64,000 nt of DNA from Kitasatospora sp. GP82 (GCF_029892105.1 NZ_JARZAJ010000031.1:16620-80619); one strand, 5' to 3'; positions 28,733 to 38,047 are shown, counted from the first letter of the stretch. The notes: a model not told the origin generated them from the sequence alone. Program-made: numbers and translations.

Positions 28733-29757
28733 GTGTCATACGTTTTGCCGGAGGCCGCTCGATCCGCTACCGGCCGAGGGCGCTCCTCGTGGGAGCGGGA
28801 TGCATCCTGCTGGCGCTCGCCGTGGGCGTGCTCTCGATCGGCAGCGGCGACTACCCGATGAGCCCGTCCGACGTGCTGAGCACCCTGCTGGGCAACGGCT
28901 CCCCGGCCGAGGACTTCATCGTCAACGAACTCCGGCTGCCCCGGCTGGTCACCGCCCTGCTCGTCGGCGCCGCCCTGGCGCTGGCCGGCGCGCTCTTCCA
29001 GACACTGGTGCGCAACCCGCTGGGCAGCCCCGACATCCTCGGCTTCACCCAGGGCGCGTCGGTCGGCGCCCTGCTCGTGGTCGTCACCGGGGGCAGCAGT
29101 CTGGCCCTGGCCTGCGGTGCGGTCGTCGGCGGCATCGTCACCGGTGCCGCGATCTACGCCCTGGCCTGGCGCAACGGCGTCCACGGCCACCGTCTCGTGA
29201 TGGTCGGCATCGGTGCCGCCGCCATCCTCACCGGCATCAACGGCTACCTGCTGACGAAGGCCCAGCTGATGGACGCGGCCCGGGCCGTGCTCTGGCTCAC
29301 GGGAAGCCTCGACGGCCGGGGCTGGCAGGACGCCCTGCCGCTGCTCATCGCCATGGCGGTGATCGCCCCCGTCGTACTCCTCGGCTGCGGACGGGCCCTG
29401 CAGATGATCGAGATGGGGGACGAGGCCGCCGGCGCCCTGGGCATCCGGGTCGAACGGCTGCGCCTGGTCCTGCTGGCGGCGGCGGTACTGCTCGCCTCCC
29501 TCGCGGCCGCCGCCGCCGGCCCGGTGTCCTTCGTGGCGCTCACCGCACCCCAGCTGGCCAAGCGGCTGACCAGGGCACCCGGGCCGAACCTGCTCCCCTC
29601 GATGTGCACGGGCGCGGCCCTGCTGGTCACCGCCGACTGGGCCGCACAGCAGCTGTTCACCGGACACCAGCTCCCCGTCGGCGTGCTGACGGGCGTCCTC
29701 GGCGGCGGCTATCTGATCTGGCTGCTCGCCACCGAGCGCAGGGCAGGCCGGATTTGA
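28729..29757 (+). CDS. iron-siderophore ABC transporter permease (FecCD family), second
   Basis: This 342-aa membrane protein is paralogous to the permease just upstream. It shows LRLPRLVTALLVGAALALAG, NPLGSPDILGFTQGAS and GPVSFVALTAPQLAKRL. It starts at ATG 28729 inside the previous stop (ATGA). Permeases of this family usually work as a heterodimer. Confidence 0.92.
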   Translation: MSVIRFAGGRSIRYRPRALLVGAGCILLALAVGVLSIGSGDYPMSPSDVLSTLLGNGSPAEDFIVNELRLPRLVTALLVGAALALAGALFQTLVRNPLGSPDILGFTQGASVGALLVVVTGGSSLALACGAVVGGIVTGAAIYALAWRNGVHGHRLVMVGIGAAAILTGINGYLLTKAQLMDAARAVLWLTGSLDGRGWQDALPLLIAMAVIAPVVLLGCGRALQMIEMGDEAAGALGIRVERLRLVLLAAAVLLASLAAAAAGPVSFVALTAPQLAKRLTRAPGPNLLPSMCTGAALLVTADWAAQQLFTGHQLPVGVLTGVLGGGYLIWLLATERRAGRI

Positions 29758-29849
29758 GCGGCCCAAGGACCTCCCCCCGGTCCCCGGGGGGTCCATGCGC
29801 GCACGGAAACCCCAGCAAGCAGCACAAGCACGGGAACGGAGTACCGACC

Positions 29850-30668
29850 ATGGAACACGGCGGATCACGCCTGAGCGGCAGTGAACTGACCCTCCGGTAC
29901 GAGCAGCGGACCATCGCCGAGGGCCTGACCGTCGCCATCCCGGACCAGTCCTTCACGGTCGTCGTCGGCCCCAACGCCTGCGGCAAGTCCACCCTGCTGC
30001 GCGCCCTGTCGCGCACCCTGAGGCCGGCCGCCGGGTCGGTGCTGCTGGACGGACGGGACATCACCGGCATCCCCGCCAAGCAGGTCGCCAGGACCCTGGG
30101 CCTGCTGCCGCAGTCGTCCGTCGCACCCGAGGGCATCACGGTCTGTGAGCTCGTCGCGCGCGGGCGCTACCCGCACCAGGGCCTGCTGCGCCAGTGGTCG
30201 CCCGAGGACGAGCGCGTCGTCGAGGAGTCCATGGCGGCGACCGGCGTCGCCGAGCTCGCGGACCGGATGGTCGACGAACTCTCGGGCGGCCAGCGCCAAC
30301 GCGTGTGGATCGCCATGGCCCTCGCCCAGGAGACGCCGCTGCTGCTCCTGGACGAGCCGACGACCTACCTCGACATCGCCCACCAGATCGAGATCCTGGA
30401 CCTCTGCGCGCGCCTGCACGAGGAGCAGGGCCGCACGCTGGTGGCCGTCCTGCACGACCTGAACCACGCCGCCCGCTACGCCACCCACCTGATCGCGATG
30501 CGCGACGGGCGGGTGGTGGCGGCCGGAGCGCCGAAGGACATCGTGACCGCGGAGCTGGTGCAGGAGGTCTTCCGGCTGCCGTGCCGGGTGATCGAGGACC
30601 CGGAGACGGGCACGCCCCTCGTCGTCCCAGCCGCCCGGCAGCGCGCGGTCGCCACCGCCCGGGCGTGA
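29850..30668 (+). CDS. iron-siderophore ABC transporter ATP-binding protein
   Basis: This 272-aa ATPase powers the importer. It has Walker A GPNACGKS (40-47), Q-loop Gln88, signature LSGGQ (144-148) and Walker B LLLLDE (164-169). The ATG is preceded by ACGGAG. It follows the permease by 92 bases, a gap with a short C/G hairpin-like run but no clear terminator. It completes the set DesE, two permeases and ATPase. Confidence 0.93.
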   Translation: MEHGGSRLSGSELTLRYEQRTIAEGLTVAIPDQSFTVVVGPNACGKSTLLRALSRTLRPAAGSVLLDGRDITGIPAKQVARTLGLLPQSSVAPEGITVCELVARGRYPHQGLLRQWSPEDERVVEESMAATGVAELADRMVDELSGGQRQRVWIAMALAQETPLLLLDEPTTYLDIAHQIEILDLCARLHEEQGRTLVAVLHDLNHAARYATHLIAMRDGRVVAAGAPKDIVTAELVQEVFRLPCRVIEDPETGTPLVVPAARQRAVATARA

Positions 30669-30752
30669 ACCGGTCCCTGATCCGGTTTCCGTCCCGGTTT
30701 CCGTCCTGACTTTCCGTCCTGTATTCCCGATCCGAGAGAGATGAGAAGTGCC

Positions 30753-32870
30753 ATGAGTACCGAGGTCTACCGGGACTCCTGGGGGATACCGCACCTGCGC
30801 GCGGACAGCGCTGCCGAACTCGCCTTCGCACAGGGGCGCAACGCCGCCACCGACCGGGCCTGGCAGATCGAGGTCGAACGGCACCGGGCCCAGGGCACCT
30901 CCGCCGCCTTCCTCGGCGCCGAGGCCCTCGGCTGGGACCGCTTCGCCCGGCAGTCCCGGCTGGAGGACACCGCCCGGCGCTGCTTCGACCGGCTCGACGC
31001 CGACACCGCCGCCTGGGTGCGCAGCTACGTCGCCGGGGTCAACGCCGGACTCGGTGAACAGGCGCGGCAGGAGCCGGAGTTCGTGACCACCGGGCTCGTC
31101 CCCGGGACGTGGCAGCCGTGGACTCCGCTGGCGATCTGGCTGTCCCACCACATCCTCTTCGCGGGCTTCCCCGCCAAGCTGTGGCGCGAGAAGGTCGCCG
31201 AGCGGCTCGGTGCCGAGCTGATCGGACTCTTCGCCACCGACGGACCCGGCACCTCGGGCAGCAACGGCTGGCTGGTCGGCGGCGAGCGCACCGCCACCGG
31301 TGCCGCCCTGATCGCGGGCGACCCGCACCGGTTCATCGAGGACCCGGGCATCTACCAGCAGATCCACCTGGCCTGCCCGGAGTTCGACGTGGTGGGCCTG
31401 GCCGTCCCGGGCGTTCCCGGCATCGCCCACTTCGGGCACACCGGCACGGTGGCCTGGGCGATCACCAATGCGATGGCGGACTACCAGGACCTCTACCGCG
31501 AGAGGCTCCGGCGGCGCGGAGAAGAGGTCGAAGCGCTCGGCCCGGACGGCTGGCAGCCCGCCACCGTCCACCTGGAGACCATCGAGGTCGCGGGCGGCGA
31601 GCCGGTCGAGATCGAGGTCGTCGAGACCGAGCGCGGCCCGGTCGTGATCGGCGGTGCGGACGGAGGTGCGGACGGAGGTGCGGTCGGCGAGGGGGAGGCG
31701 ATCAGCCTCCGCTACCCGCCCCGGGTGCGCGGGGACCTGGGGTTCGCCGCGCTGCCCGCGCTGCTCAGGGCACGGACCGTCGCCGACGTGGACCTGGCCC
31801 TCGACCACTGGGCCGAGCCCGTCAACGTAGTCCAGGCGGCGGACACGGACGGCGGCCTGCTGCACCGCGTCGCAGGCGCCGTTCCGCTCCGGGACCGGCA
31901 GAACGGCCTGCGCGTCGTACCGGCCTGGAAAGCGGAGCACGAGTGGCGCGGCTGGCACGGCCCGATGCCCCGCGAGACGGTCGACGGCCTCGCCGTGATG
32001 GCCAATCAGCGCGGCCTGGCCGAGCCGCTCGGCATCGAGTTCGCTCCGCCGCACCGGGCCGAGCGCATCCGCCACCTGCTGGACGCACCCACCGCCGGGG
32101 CTGCCCGTACCGCCGAGGCGGGACAGACCGCTTGGACCGCCGCAGACATGGCGACCGTCCACACCGACACCCACCTCGCCTCGGCCGGGCCCCTGCTGGA
32201 TCTGCTGGCCGGGCTGGACGGGCTCGGCCCGGACGCCGTGGCCCTGCGCGACCGACTCCTGCGCTGGGACCGGCGGATGGACGCCGACAGTACTGATGCT
32301 GCGTCATATTCGGCCGTGCGAGCAGAAGTCGTGCTTCGGATGGCGGCCGATCCGGTGCTTGCCCGGCTGGCGGAACCCGCGCGGTACCCCGAACTGTTCC
32401 TGCCCTGGCTGGCGCTGGTCCCCCGGGTCGCGTACGCGCTGGAGACCCTGCTGACCACCGAGCTGCTGCCCGGCCTGGACCGGGCCGGCCTGGTCAGGGC
32501 CGCAGTCGAGGCGGTGGCCGCGCTCGGCGAGCCACCGGTGCCGTGGGGCGAGCTGCACAGGCTCGCGCCCTGGCAGGCCGCACCCGACCCGGCGCCCGAG
32601 GTCTGGCCCGGACTCTCCGGCGACCACGACTGCGTCCTGTCCACATCGAGCGTCCCCGGTATCACCGACCGCAGCGCGCGCGGACCCGCCGCGCGCTACG
32701 TCTGGGACCTGGCACGGCGCGAGGACAGCCTGTGGGTGGTCCCGTTCGGCGCCTCCGGCACACCAGGACACGCCCACCACCGCGACCAGTTGCCGCTGTG
32801 GCTGCAAGGGGAGCTCGTCCCCGTCATCACCGACTGGAACCACCTGACCGAGGAGCGACATGACCAGTGA
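30753..32870 (+). CDS. desG: penicillin-acylase-family Ntn hydrolase of the des locus
   Basis: This 705-aa penicillin-acylase-type N-terminal nucleophile hydrolase is expected to cleave itself before Ser170 in the GS/NGWLVGGERTATG motif. Such genes next to desABCD have been named desG and linked, with desH, to desferrioxamines bearing aryl groups. No signal peptide is seen, unlike many penicillin acylases, so it should act in the cytoplasm. A GGADGGADGGA repeat (31658-31684) forms a loop. ATG 30753 has GAGAAG just upstream; ATG 30741 is possible. The exact reaction is not shown by the sequence. Confidence 0.85.
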   Translation: MSTEVYRDSWGIPHLRADSAAELAFAQGRNAATDRAWQIEVERHRAQGTSAAFLGAEALGWDRFARQSRLEDTARRCFDRLDADTAAWVRSYVAGVNAGLGEQARQEPEFVTTGLVPGTWQPWTPLAIWLSHHILFAGFPAKLWREKVAERLGAELIGLFATDGPGTSGSNGWLVGGERTATGAALIAGDPHRFIEDPGIYQQIHLACPEFDVVGLAVPGVPGIAHFGHTGTVAWAITNAMADYQDLYRERLRRRGEEVEALGPDGWQPATVHLETIEVAGGEPVEIEVVETERGPVVIGGADGGADGGAVGEGEAISLRYPPRVRGDLGFAALPALLRARTVADVDLALDHWAEPVNVVQAADTDGGLLHRVAGAVPLRDRQNGLRVVPAWKAEHEWRGWHGPMPRETVDGLAVMANQRGLAEPLGIEFAPPHRAERIRHLLDAPTAGAARTAEAGQTAWTAADMATVHTDTHLASAGPLLDLLAGLDGLGPDAVALRDRLLRWDRRMDADSTDAASYSAVRAEVVLRMAADPVLARLAEPARYPELFLPWLALVPRVAYALETLLTTELLPGLDRAGLVRAAVEAVAALGEPPVPWGELHRLAPWQAAPDPAPEVWPGLSGDHDCVLSTSSVPGITDRSARGPAARYVWDLARREDSLWVVPFGASGTPGHAHHRDQLPLWLQGELVPVITDWNHLTEERHDQ

Positions 32871-33477
32871 GCCCGCCGCCCGCCGCGAGGCCGTGCACGA
32901 GCAGCAGATCGACGGCTTCGGCACCGTCCGGATCCTCCCCCTGGACCCCGCCGCGGACGCGGACGTGATCCACGGCTGGGTCAGCCAGGAGCGGGCCCGG
33001 TTCTGGGGCATGCTCGACGCCGACCGCGACCGGGTCCAGGAGATCTACGAGTACGTGGGCTCCCTCGCCACGCACCACGCCTTCCTGGTCCACCGGGACG
33101 ACCGGCCGGTCGCGCTCTTCCAGACGTACGAACCGGCGGAGGATCCGGTCGGCGAGTGCTACGAGGTCGAGCCCGGCGACTTCGGCATCCACCTCATGGT
33201 CGGCCCCGCCGAGTGCGGGGCGGAGCGCGGCTTCACCGACACCCTGCTCTCCGCGTTCCTCGACCACGTCCTCGCCGTCCCGGAACGGCAGCGGATCGTG
33301 GCCGAGCCCGACGCCCGCAACGACAGGGCCATCGCCCGCCTGCGCCGCACGGGCTTCGTCCTCGGACCCGAGATCGAACTCCCCGAGAAGCGCGCCCGAT
33401 TGCTCTTCCTGAGCCGGGACACCTTCCTCGCAACGCGAACCCTCGGAACCCAGCCCCCGGCGCCCGGCCTGCGGTAG
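32860..33477 (+). CDS. desH: siderophore-type N-acetyltransferase, second in cluster
   Basis: This 205-aa GNAT protein is a paralogue of DesC: it shares IHGWVSQERARFWGM, the GDFGIHLMVGP strand and VAEPDARNDRAIARL. Its start overlaps desG by 11 bases with AGGAG upstream, so the two are co-translated. It probably acylates the hydroxamate precursor with a different acyl-CoA than DesC, perhaps an aromatic one. That is inference from the pairing with the acylase gene. Confidence 0.85.
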   Translation: MTSEPAARREAVHEQQIDGFGTVRILPLDPAADADVIHGWVSQERARFWGMLDADRDRVQEIYEYVGSLATHHAFLVHRDDRPVALFQTYEPAEDPVGECYEVEPGDFGIHLMVGPAECGAERGFTDTLLSAFLDHVLAVPERQRIVAEPDARNDRAIARLRRTGFVLGPEIELPEKRARLLFLSRDTFLATRTLGTQPPAPGLR

Positions 33478-33617
33478 ACCGTCCACTTGTTCAGGGGCGC
33501 GGGGCTCCCGGAAGCTGCACGGCCGACCACGTAGTGACCCGCAGCCGCAATCGGGCCACCGGTAGGAGAGGATGGCGTGACCACAGGATCGGCACCCCTC
33601 CAGGAGACGAACCAGCC

Positions 33618-34703
33618 ATGCGCACTGTCGCCGTCGTCGGCACCGGACTGATCGGCACCTCCGCCGCCCTCGCGCTCACCGGCCGCGGTCTCAGCGTGTA
33701 TCTGGAGGACGCCGACCCGGACGCCGCCCGGACCGCGGCCTCGCTGGGCGCCGGAACGACCGAGCCGCCGACGGGCCCGGTGGACCTGGGGATCATCGCG
33801 GTGCCCCCCGCCCTGGTGGGCAAGGTGCTCGCCGACTGCCAGCGGCGTGGACTGGCCCACTGGTACACCGATGTGGCGAGCGTGAAGTCCGGACCGAGGG
33901 CCGAGGTCGCAGCTCTCGGCTGCGACACCTCCCACTACATCGGCGGCCACCCGATGGCCGGGCGGGAGACCTCCGGCCCGCTGGGAGCCCGCGCCGATCT
34001 CTTCGAAGGCCGTCCGTGGGTGCTCACGCCCACCCCGGACACCGACACGGACACCCTCAACGCCGCCCTCGAACTGGTCGCCCTCTGCGGCGCCATGCCG
34101 ATCGTGATGGACGCCCCGGCGCACGACCGCGCCGTCGCACTGGTCTCGCACGCCCCTCAGCTGCTCTCCTCACTGGTCGCGGCCCGGCTCGAGCACGCGG
34201 ACGAGACCGCCATAAGGCTCTCCGGCCAGGGCGTCCGCGATGTGACCCGGATCGCCGCCTCCGACCCCGCGCTCTGGGTGGACATCCTCTCCGCCAACGC
34301 GGGCGTGGTCGCCGACATCCTGGACGAGCTCGCCGTGGACCTCGGCGAGACCGTCACCGCGCTGCGCGCCCTGCAGGCCGCCGACGAGGACGAGCGCCGC
34401 AGCGGTGCCGCCGGGATCGAGGCCGTGATGCGGCGCGGGAACACCGGCCAGTCCCGGATCCCGGGCAAGCACGGCGCCCCGCCCACCCGCTACGAGAGCG
34501 TCGCGGTCGTCCTCGGCGACCAGCCCGGCGAGCTCGGCCGGCTCTTCGGCGAGGTCGGCGCACTCGGCGTCAACATCGAGGACGTCGTCATCGAGCACTC
34601 CTCGGGCCAGCAGGTCGGTTTCGTCCAGCTCTCCGTCGCCCCGGCGGCGGTGCGAAGGCTCACGTCCGCACTGCGCGAGCAGGGCTGGAGCGTGCGGGAC
34701 TAG
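33618..34703 (+). CDS. tyrA: prephenate dehydrogenase with ACT domain
   Basis: This NAD-dependent oxidative decarboxylation of prephenate to 4-hydroxyphenylpyruvate serves tyrosine synthesis. The 361-aa protein has the Rossmann loop GTGLIGTSAALAL at 8-20, the catalytic-region motif GGHPMAGRETSG, and a C-terminal ACT domain (VVLGDQPGELGRLFGEVG) likely for tyrosine feedback. ATG 33618 is 10 bases after AGGAGA. It follows the des locus in the same direction but resumes the core gene order. A strong terminator follows. Confidence 0.94.
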   Translation: MRTVAVVGTGLIGTSAALALTGRGLSVYLEDADPDAARTAASLGAGTTEPPTGPVDLGIIAVPPALVGKVLADCQRRGLAHWYTDVASVKSGPRAEVAALGCDTSHYIGGHPMAGRETSGPLGARADLFEGRPWVLTPTPDTDTDTLNAALELVALCGAMPIVMDAPAHDRAVALVSHAPQLLSSLVAARLEHADETAIRLSGQGVRDVTRIAASDPALWVDILSANAGVVADILDELAVDLGETVTALRALQAADEDERRSGAAGIEAVMRRGNTGQSRIPGKHGAPPTRYESVAVVLGDQPGELGRLFGEVGALGVNIEDVVIEHSSGQQVGFVQLSVAPAAVRRLTSALREQGWSVRD

Positions 34704-34764
34704 GACCCTCGCGCCCCTGGCCAGTGCAACTGATTCCGGTGAGTGCCCACTGGCGGAGCTTCTG

Positions 34765-34816
34765 AGACCGACCGGCAACAGGGCCTGCGGCGTCGCGCCC
34801 TGTTGCCGGTCGGTCT
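34765..34816. terminator. 20-bp perfect hairpin between tyrA and cmk
   Basis: Arms 34765-34784 and 34797-34816 are perfect reverse complements around a 12-base loop, 62 bases after the tyrA stop. There is no U-tract on either side, which is common for actinobacterial terminators. Confidence 0.75.
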
Positions 34817-34891
34817 GAGCGTGGCCGGGCACCCGTTGCCATTCCACTACCCTTGAGTGAGTCACCCAGGCTTCAGAGAGAGGTTCGCCCC

Positions 34892-35605
34892 GTGGAAACT
34901 GCCGACCGAGCGTCCGCCCCGGTCGTCGTCGCCATCGACGGACCCTCCGGCTCCGGCAAGTCGACCGTCTCCCGTGCGGTCGCCGCCCGGCTCGGCCTGA
35001 GCTTCCTGGACACCGGCGCGATGTACCGCGCGATGACCTGGTGGATGCTGACCAACGACGTCGACGTCGATGACGCCGACGCGGTGGCGATCGCCTGCGG
35101 CAAGCCGGTGATCGTCTCAGGTACGGACGCCGCGGGCCCGACCATCACGGTCGACGGCCAGGACGTCTCCGGACCGATCCGCGGCCCCGAGGTGACCGCC
35201 GGGGTCAGCGCCGTCGCCGCCGTCCCGCAGGTGCGGACCCGGCTGGTGGAGCTGCAGCGCGGCTGCGCCGAGGTCGCCGAGCACGGCATCGTCGCCGAGG
35301 GCCGGGACATGGGCACCGTGGTGTTCCCGGACGCCACGGTGAAGGTCTTCCTGACCGCCTCCGAGGCCGCCCGTGCCGAGCGCCGCGCCGCCGAGCTGCG
35401 CGCCAAGGGCGTGGACGAGGCGACCATCACCGCGATGGCCGCCGACCTCGCCCGTCGGGACGCCGCCGACTCCTCCCGGGAGACGGCCCCCCTGACCCAG
35501 GCCGTGGACGCCGTCCTGGTGGACACCAGTGACCTCACCCTGGAGCAGGTGATCGACAGGATCGCCGCCCTGGTCCAGGACCGCCAGGTCCGGACCGGGG
35601 CCTGA
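34892..35605 (+). CDS. cmk: cytidylate kinase
   Basis: This enzyme phosphorylates CMP and dCMP with ATP. The 237-aa protein has the P-loop GPSGSGKS at 17-24 and the LDTGAMYRAMTW nucleotide-binding stretch, and the family motif VAEGRDMGTVVFPDA. GTG 34892 lies 8 bases after AGAGAGAGG, which favours it over the upstream in-frame ATG at 34853. It stands directly before der. Confidence 0.95.
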   Translation: METADRASAPVVVAIDGPSGSGKSTVSRAVAARLGLSFLDTGAMYRAMTWWMLTNDVDVDDADAVAIACGKPVIVSGTDAAGPTITVDGQDVSGPIRGPEVTAGVSAVAAVPQVRTRLVELQRGCAEVAEHGIVAEGRDMGTVVFPDATVKVFLTASEAARAERRAAELRAKGVDEATITAMAADLARRDAADSSRETAPLTQAVDAVLVDTSDLTLEQVIDRIAALVQDRQVRTGA

Positions 35606-35746
35606 CGAACTCTCAGGCACACAAGAGCCTGCAGGCAAGAATCCGCGTCGCCCGCTACGAGGGCCGACCGCACCGCGCTGCCCTCCTGGGCAGGTACGCA
35701 CGGCACGTCCCTGGGAAGGGCCGTGCCGGGAAACGGAAACACGAAG

Positions 35747-37204
35747 ATGAGCAACGAGACCGCTCACGGCTCCCACGGCGAGCTGGACGCGTCCGAGTAC
35801 GCGGAGTTCATGGCGCTGGCCGCCGAGGAGGGCTTCGACACCGACGAGATCGACGCCGAGCTCGACGGTGCCGGGCACGGCCCGCTGCCGGTGCTGGCCG
35901 TGGTCGGCCGGCCCAATGTCGGCAAGTCGACTCTGGTGAACCGCATCATCGGCCGCCGCGAGGCCGTGGTCGAGGACCGCCCGGGCGTCACCCGCGACCG
36001 TGTCACCTACGAGGCCGCCTGGAACGGCCGCCGCTTCAAGCTGGTCGACACCGGCGGCTGGGAGGTCGACGTCCTCGGCATCGACGCCGCCGTCGCCGCC
36101 CAGGCCGAGTACGGCATCGAGACCGCCGATGCGGTGCTCTTCGTCGTGGACGCCACCGTCGGGGCCACCGACACCGACGAAGCGCTGATCAAGATCATCC
36201 GCAGGGCCGGCAAGCCCGTGGTGCTCTGCGCCAACAAGGTCGACGGCCCGTCGACCGAGGCCGAGGCCGCCTACCTCTGGTCGCTCGGCCTCGGCGAGCC
36301 GTACCCCGTCTCCGCGCTGCACGGCCGCGGCTCAGGCGACCTGCTCGACGCCGTGATGGCCGCCCTCCCCGAGGCCCCGCCGCAGACCTTCGGCGAAGGT
36401 CTCATCGGCGGCCCGCGCCGCGTGGCCCTGATCGGCCGGCCCAACGTCGGCAAGTCCAGCCTGCTCAACAAGGTGGCCGGCGAGGACCGGGTGGTCGTCA
36501 ACGAGCTGGCCGGCACCACCCGTGACCCGGTCGACGAGATGATCGAACTCGGCGGCAAGACCTGGAAGTTCGTGGACACCGCCGGCATCCGCCGCCGGGT
36601 CCACCTCACCGCCGGTGCCGACTTCTACGCCTCGCTGCGTACCGCCTCCGCGCTGGAGAAGGCGGAGGTCGCGGTCGTCCTGATCGACGCCAGCGAGACC
36701 CTCGCCGAGCAGGACACCCGGATCATCTCGATGGCCGTCGAGGCCGGGCGCGCCGTCGTCATCGCCTACAACAAGTGGGACCAGATCGACGAGGAGCGCC
36801 GCTACTACCTGGAGCGCGAGATCGAGCGCGATCTCGTCCAGGTCCGCTGGGCGCCCCGGGTCAACGTCTCGGCGAAGACCGGCCGCCACATGGAGAAGCT
36901 CGTCCCGGCGATCGAGACCGCGCTGGACGGCTGGGAGACCCGTATCCCGACCGCGAAGCTGAACGCCTTCCTCGGCGAGCTGGTGGCCGCCCACCCGCAC
37001 CCGATCCGGGGCGGCAAGCAGCCGCGCATCCTGTTCGGCACCCAGGCCGGCACCCGGCCGCCGCGCTTCGTGCTCTTCGCCTCCGGCTTCCTGGAGGCGG
37101 GCTACCGCCGCTTCGTCGAGCGCCGCCTGCGCGAGGAGTTCGGCTTCGCCGGAACGCCGATCTCGATCTCGGTGCGTGTCCGGGAGAAGCGCCGCAAGAA
37201 GTAG
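35747..37204 (+). CDS. der: ribosome biogenesis GTPase Der (EngA)
   Basis: This essential GTPase matures the 50S ribosomal subunit. The 485-aa protein has two tandem G domains, each with GRPNVGKS, the G3 motifs DTGGWE and DTAGIR, the G4 motifs NKVD and NKWD, and a C-terminal KH-like domain ending in basic REKRRKK. An acidic ~48-residue N-terminal tail is typical of actinobacteria. ATG 35747 is preferred; GTG 35723 lies inside a hairpin-forming stretch (35700-35728). Confidence 0.95.
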   Translation: MSNETAHGSHGELDASEYAEFMALAAEEGFDTDEIDAELDGAGHGPLPVLAVVGRPNVGKSTLVNRIIGRREAVVEDRPGVTRDRVTYEAAWNGRRFKLVDTGGWEVDVLGIDAAVAAQAEYGIETADAVLFVVDATVGATDTDEALIKIIRRAGKPVVLCANKVDGPSTEAEAAYLWSLGLGEPYPVSALHGRGSGDLLDAVMAALPEAPPQTFGEGLIGGPRRVALIGRPNVGKSSLLNKVAGEDRVVVNELAGTTRDPVDEMIELGGKTWKFVDTAGIRRRVHLTAGADFYASLRTASALEKAEVAVVLIDASETLAEQDTRIISMAVEAGRAVVIAYNKWDQIDEERRYYLEREIERDLVQVRWAPRVNVSAKTGRHMEKLVPAIETALDGWETRIPTAKLNAFLGELVAAHPHPIRGGKQPRILFGTQAGTRPPRFVLFASGFLEAGYRRFVERRLREEFGFAGTPISISVRVREKRRKK

Positions 37205-37239
37205 CAGCAATCGGCCGGTCGTGCCGGACCGACCGACGA

Positions 37240-37276
37240 CGGAGGCCGGGTACCCCGCTGGGGTGCCCGGCCTCCG
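37240..37276. terminator. der terminator hairpin
   Basis: A 17-bp stem (37240-37256 with 37260-37276, one T-G pair) with a 3-base loop starts 36 bases after the der stop. The next gene is convergent, so it may work both ways. Confidence 0.75.
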
Positions 37277-37366
37277 CGGGTTCCCGGCGGAACGGGGCTT
37301 CGCGGCAGGCGGTGCCGAGTACTGGGTGCTGAGTGCCGCGTACCGAGTGCCCCGGGGCTTCGAGGG

Positions 37367-38047
37367 TCAGCCCTGTCCGGGGGTGCGGCCCGGGGGCAGC
37401 GACAGCATGCTGCGGTGGCGTCCTCCGACCCCGCCGGGCTCCGGGACGACGCCGACGGCGGTGGCGACGGGCTGCGCTGGGGCGAGGTAGCCGGAAGCCA
37501 CCCAGCCCTGACCGCCGGAAGCCTGGGGCGCCCCCGGGTACTGGCCGCCCGCGTACTGGCCGCCCGAGGACTGCGCCGGGGCGATCTGCCCCGACGCGAT
37601 CTGCCCCGACGCGAACTGTCCAGCCGTGAACTGTCCAGCCGTGAACTGACCGGACGTCACCTGCCCCGCCGCGAGGTATCCCGTCCCGTACTGCCCGCTG
37701 CCGCCGCCCTGCTGGTTCGGCATGAACTGCGGCGTGCCCTGCGCGTGACCCGGGAAGGTGTCGAACGCCTGGTGCTGCGGCGGGTATCCGCCCAGCTCGG
37801 GGCGGGAGCCGTACGGCTCACCGCGAGGGCCGTAGGAGTCGCCGGGCGCGGGCGGGAGGGCCTGCCGTACCGGGTAAGAATCCCGGCCGAAGTGCCCGTC
37901 CCGGACCGCGAAGCCGGTGAAACGCAGGTCCTCCTCGCCGGTCCGGTCGCCGGGCAGCGCCCGGAAGAGCCGTCGGTACTCCGAGTACAGCGTGTCGTAG
38001 ATGGGAGTGGGGGAGGAGGGGTGCTCCGCGTCGCACGACGGGCGCAT
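37367..38047 (-). CDS. conserved streptomycete protein with Gln/Gly repeat tail
   Basis: I recognise no named domain. The N-terminal third holds a conserved-looking segment TPIYDTLYSEYRRLFRALPG. The C-terminal half is low complexity: tandem five-residue units of the form (S/A)GQ(F/I)(T/A), encoded by repeated 15-base units around 37570-37660, then a Pro/Gly/Gln tail ending MLSLPPGRTPGQG. No signal peptide is visible. The start is uncertain: ATG 38047 gives 226 aa, and GTG 38113 in the same frame gives 248 aa. Function is unknown. Confidence 0.6.
   Translation of the reverse strand: MRPSCDAEHPSSPTPIYDTLYSEYRRLFRALPGDRTGEEDLRFTGFAVRDGHFGRDSYPVRQALPPAPGDSYGPRGEPYGSRPELGGYPPQHQAFDTFPGHAQGTPQFMPNQQGGGSGQYGTGYLAAGQVTSGQFTAGQFTAGQFASGQIASGQIAPAQSSGGQYAGGQYPGAPQASGGQGWVASGYLAPAQPVATAVGVVPEPGGVGGRHRSMLSLPPGRTPGQG

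Noticed and set aside
35606..35650. Glycine-riboswitch-like CTCTCAGGCA word after cmk
   Set aside because: Only the short tail word matches; the rest of the aptamer would have to lie in the cmk coding region and is not there.
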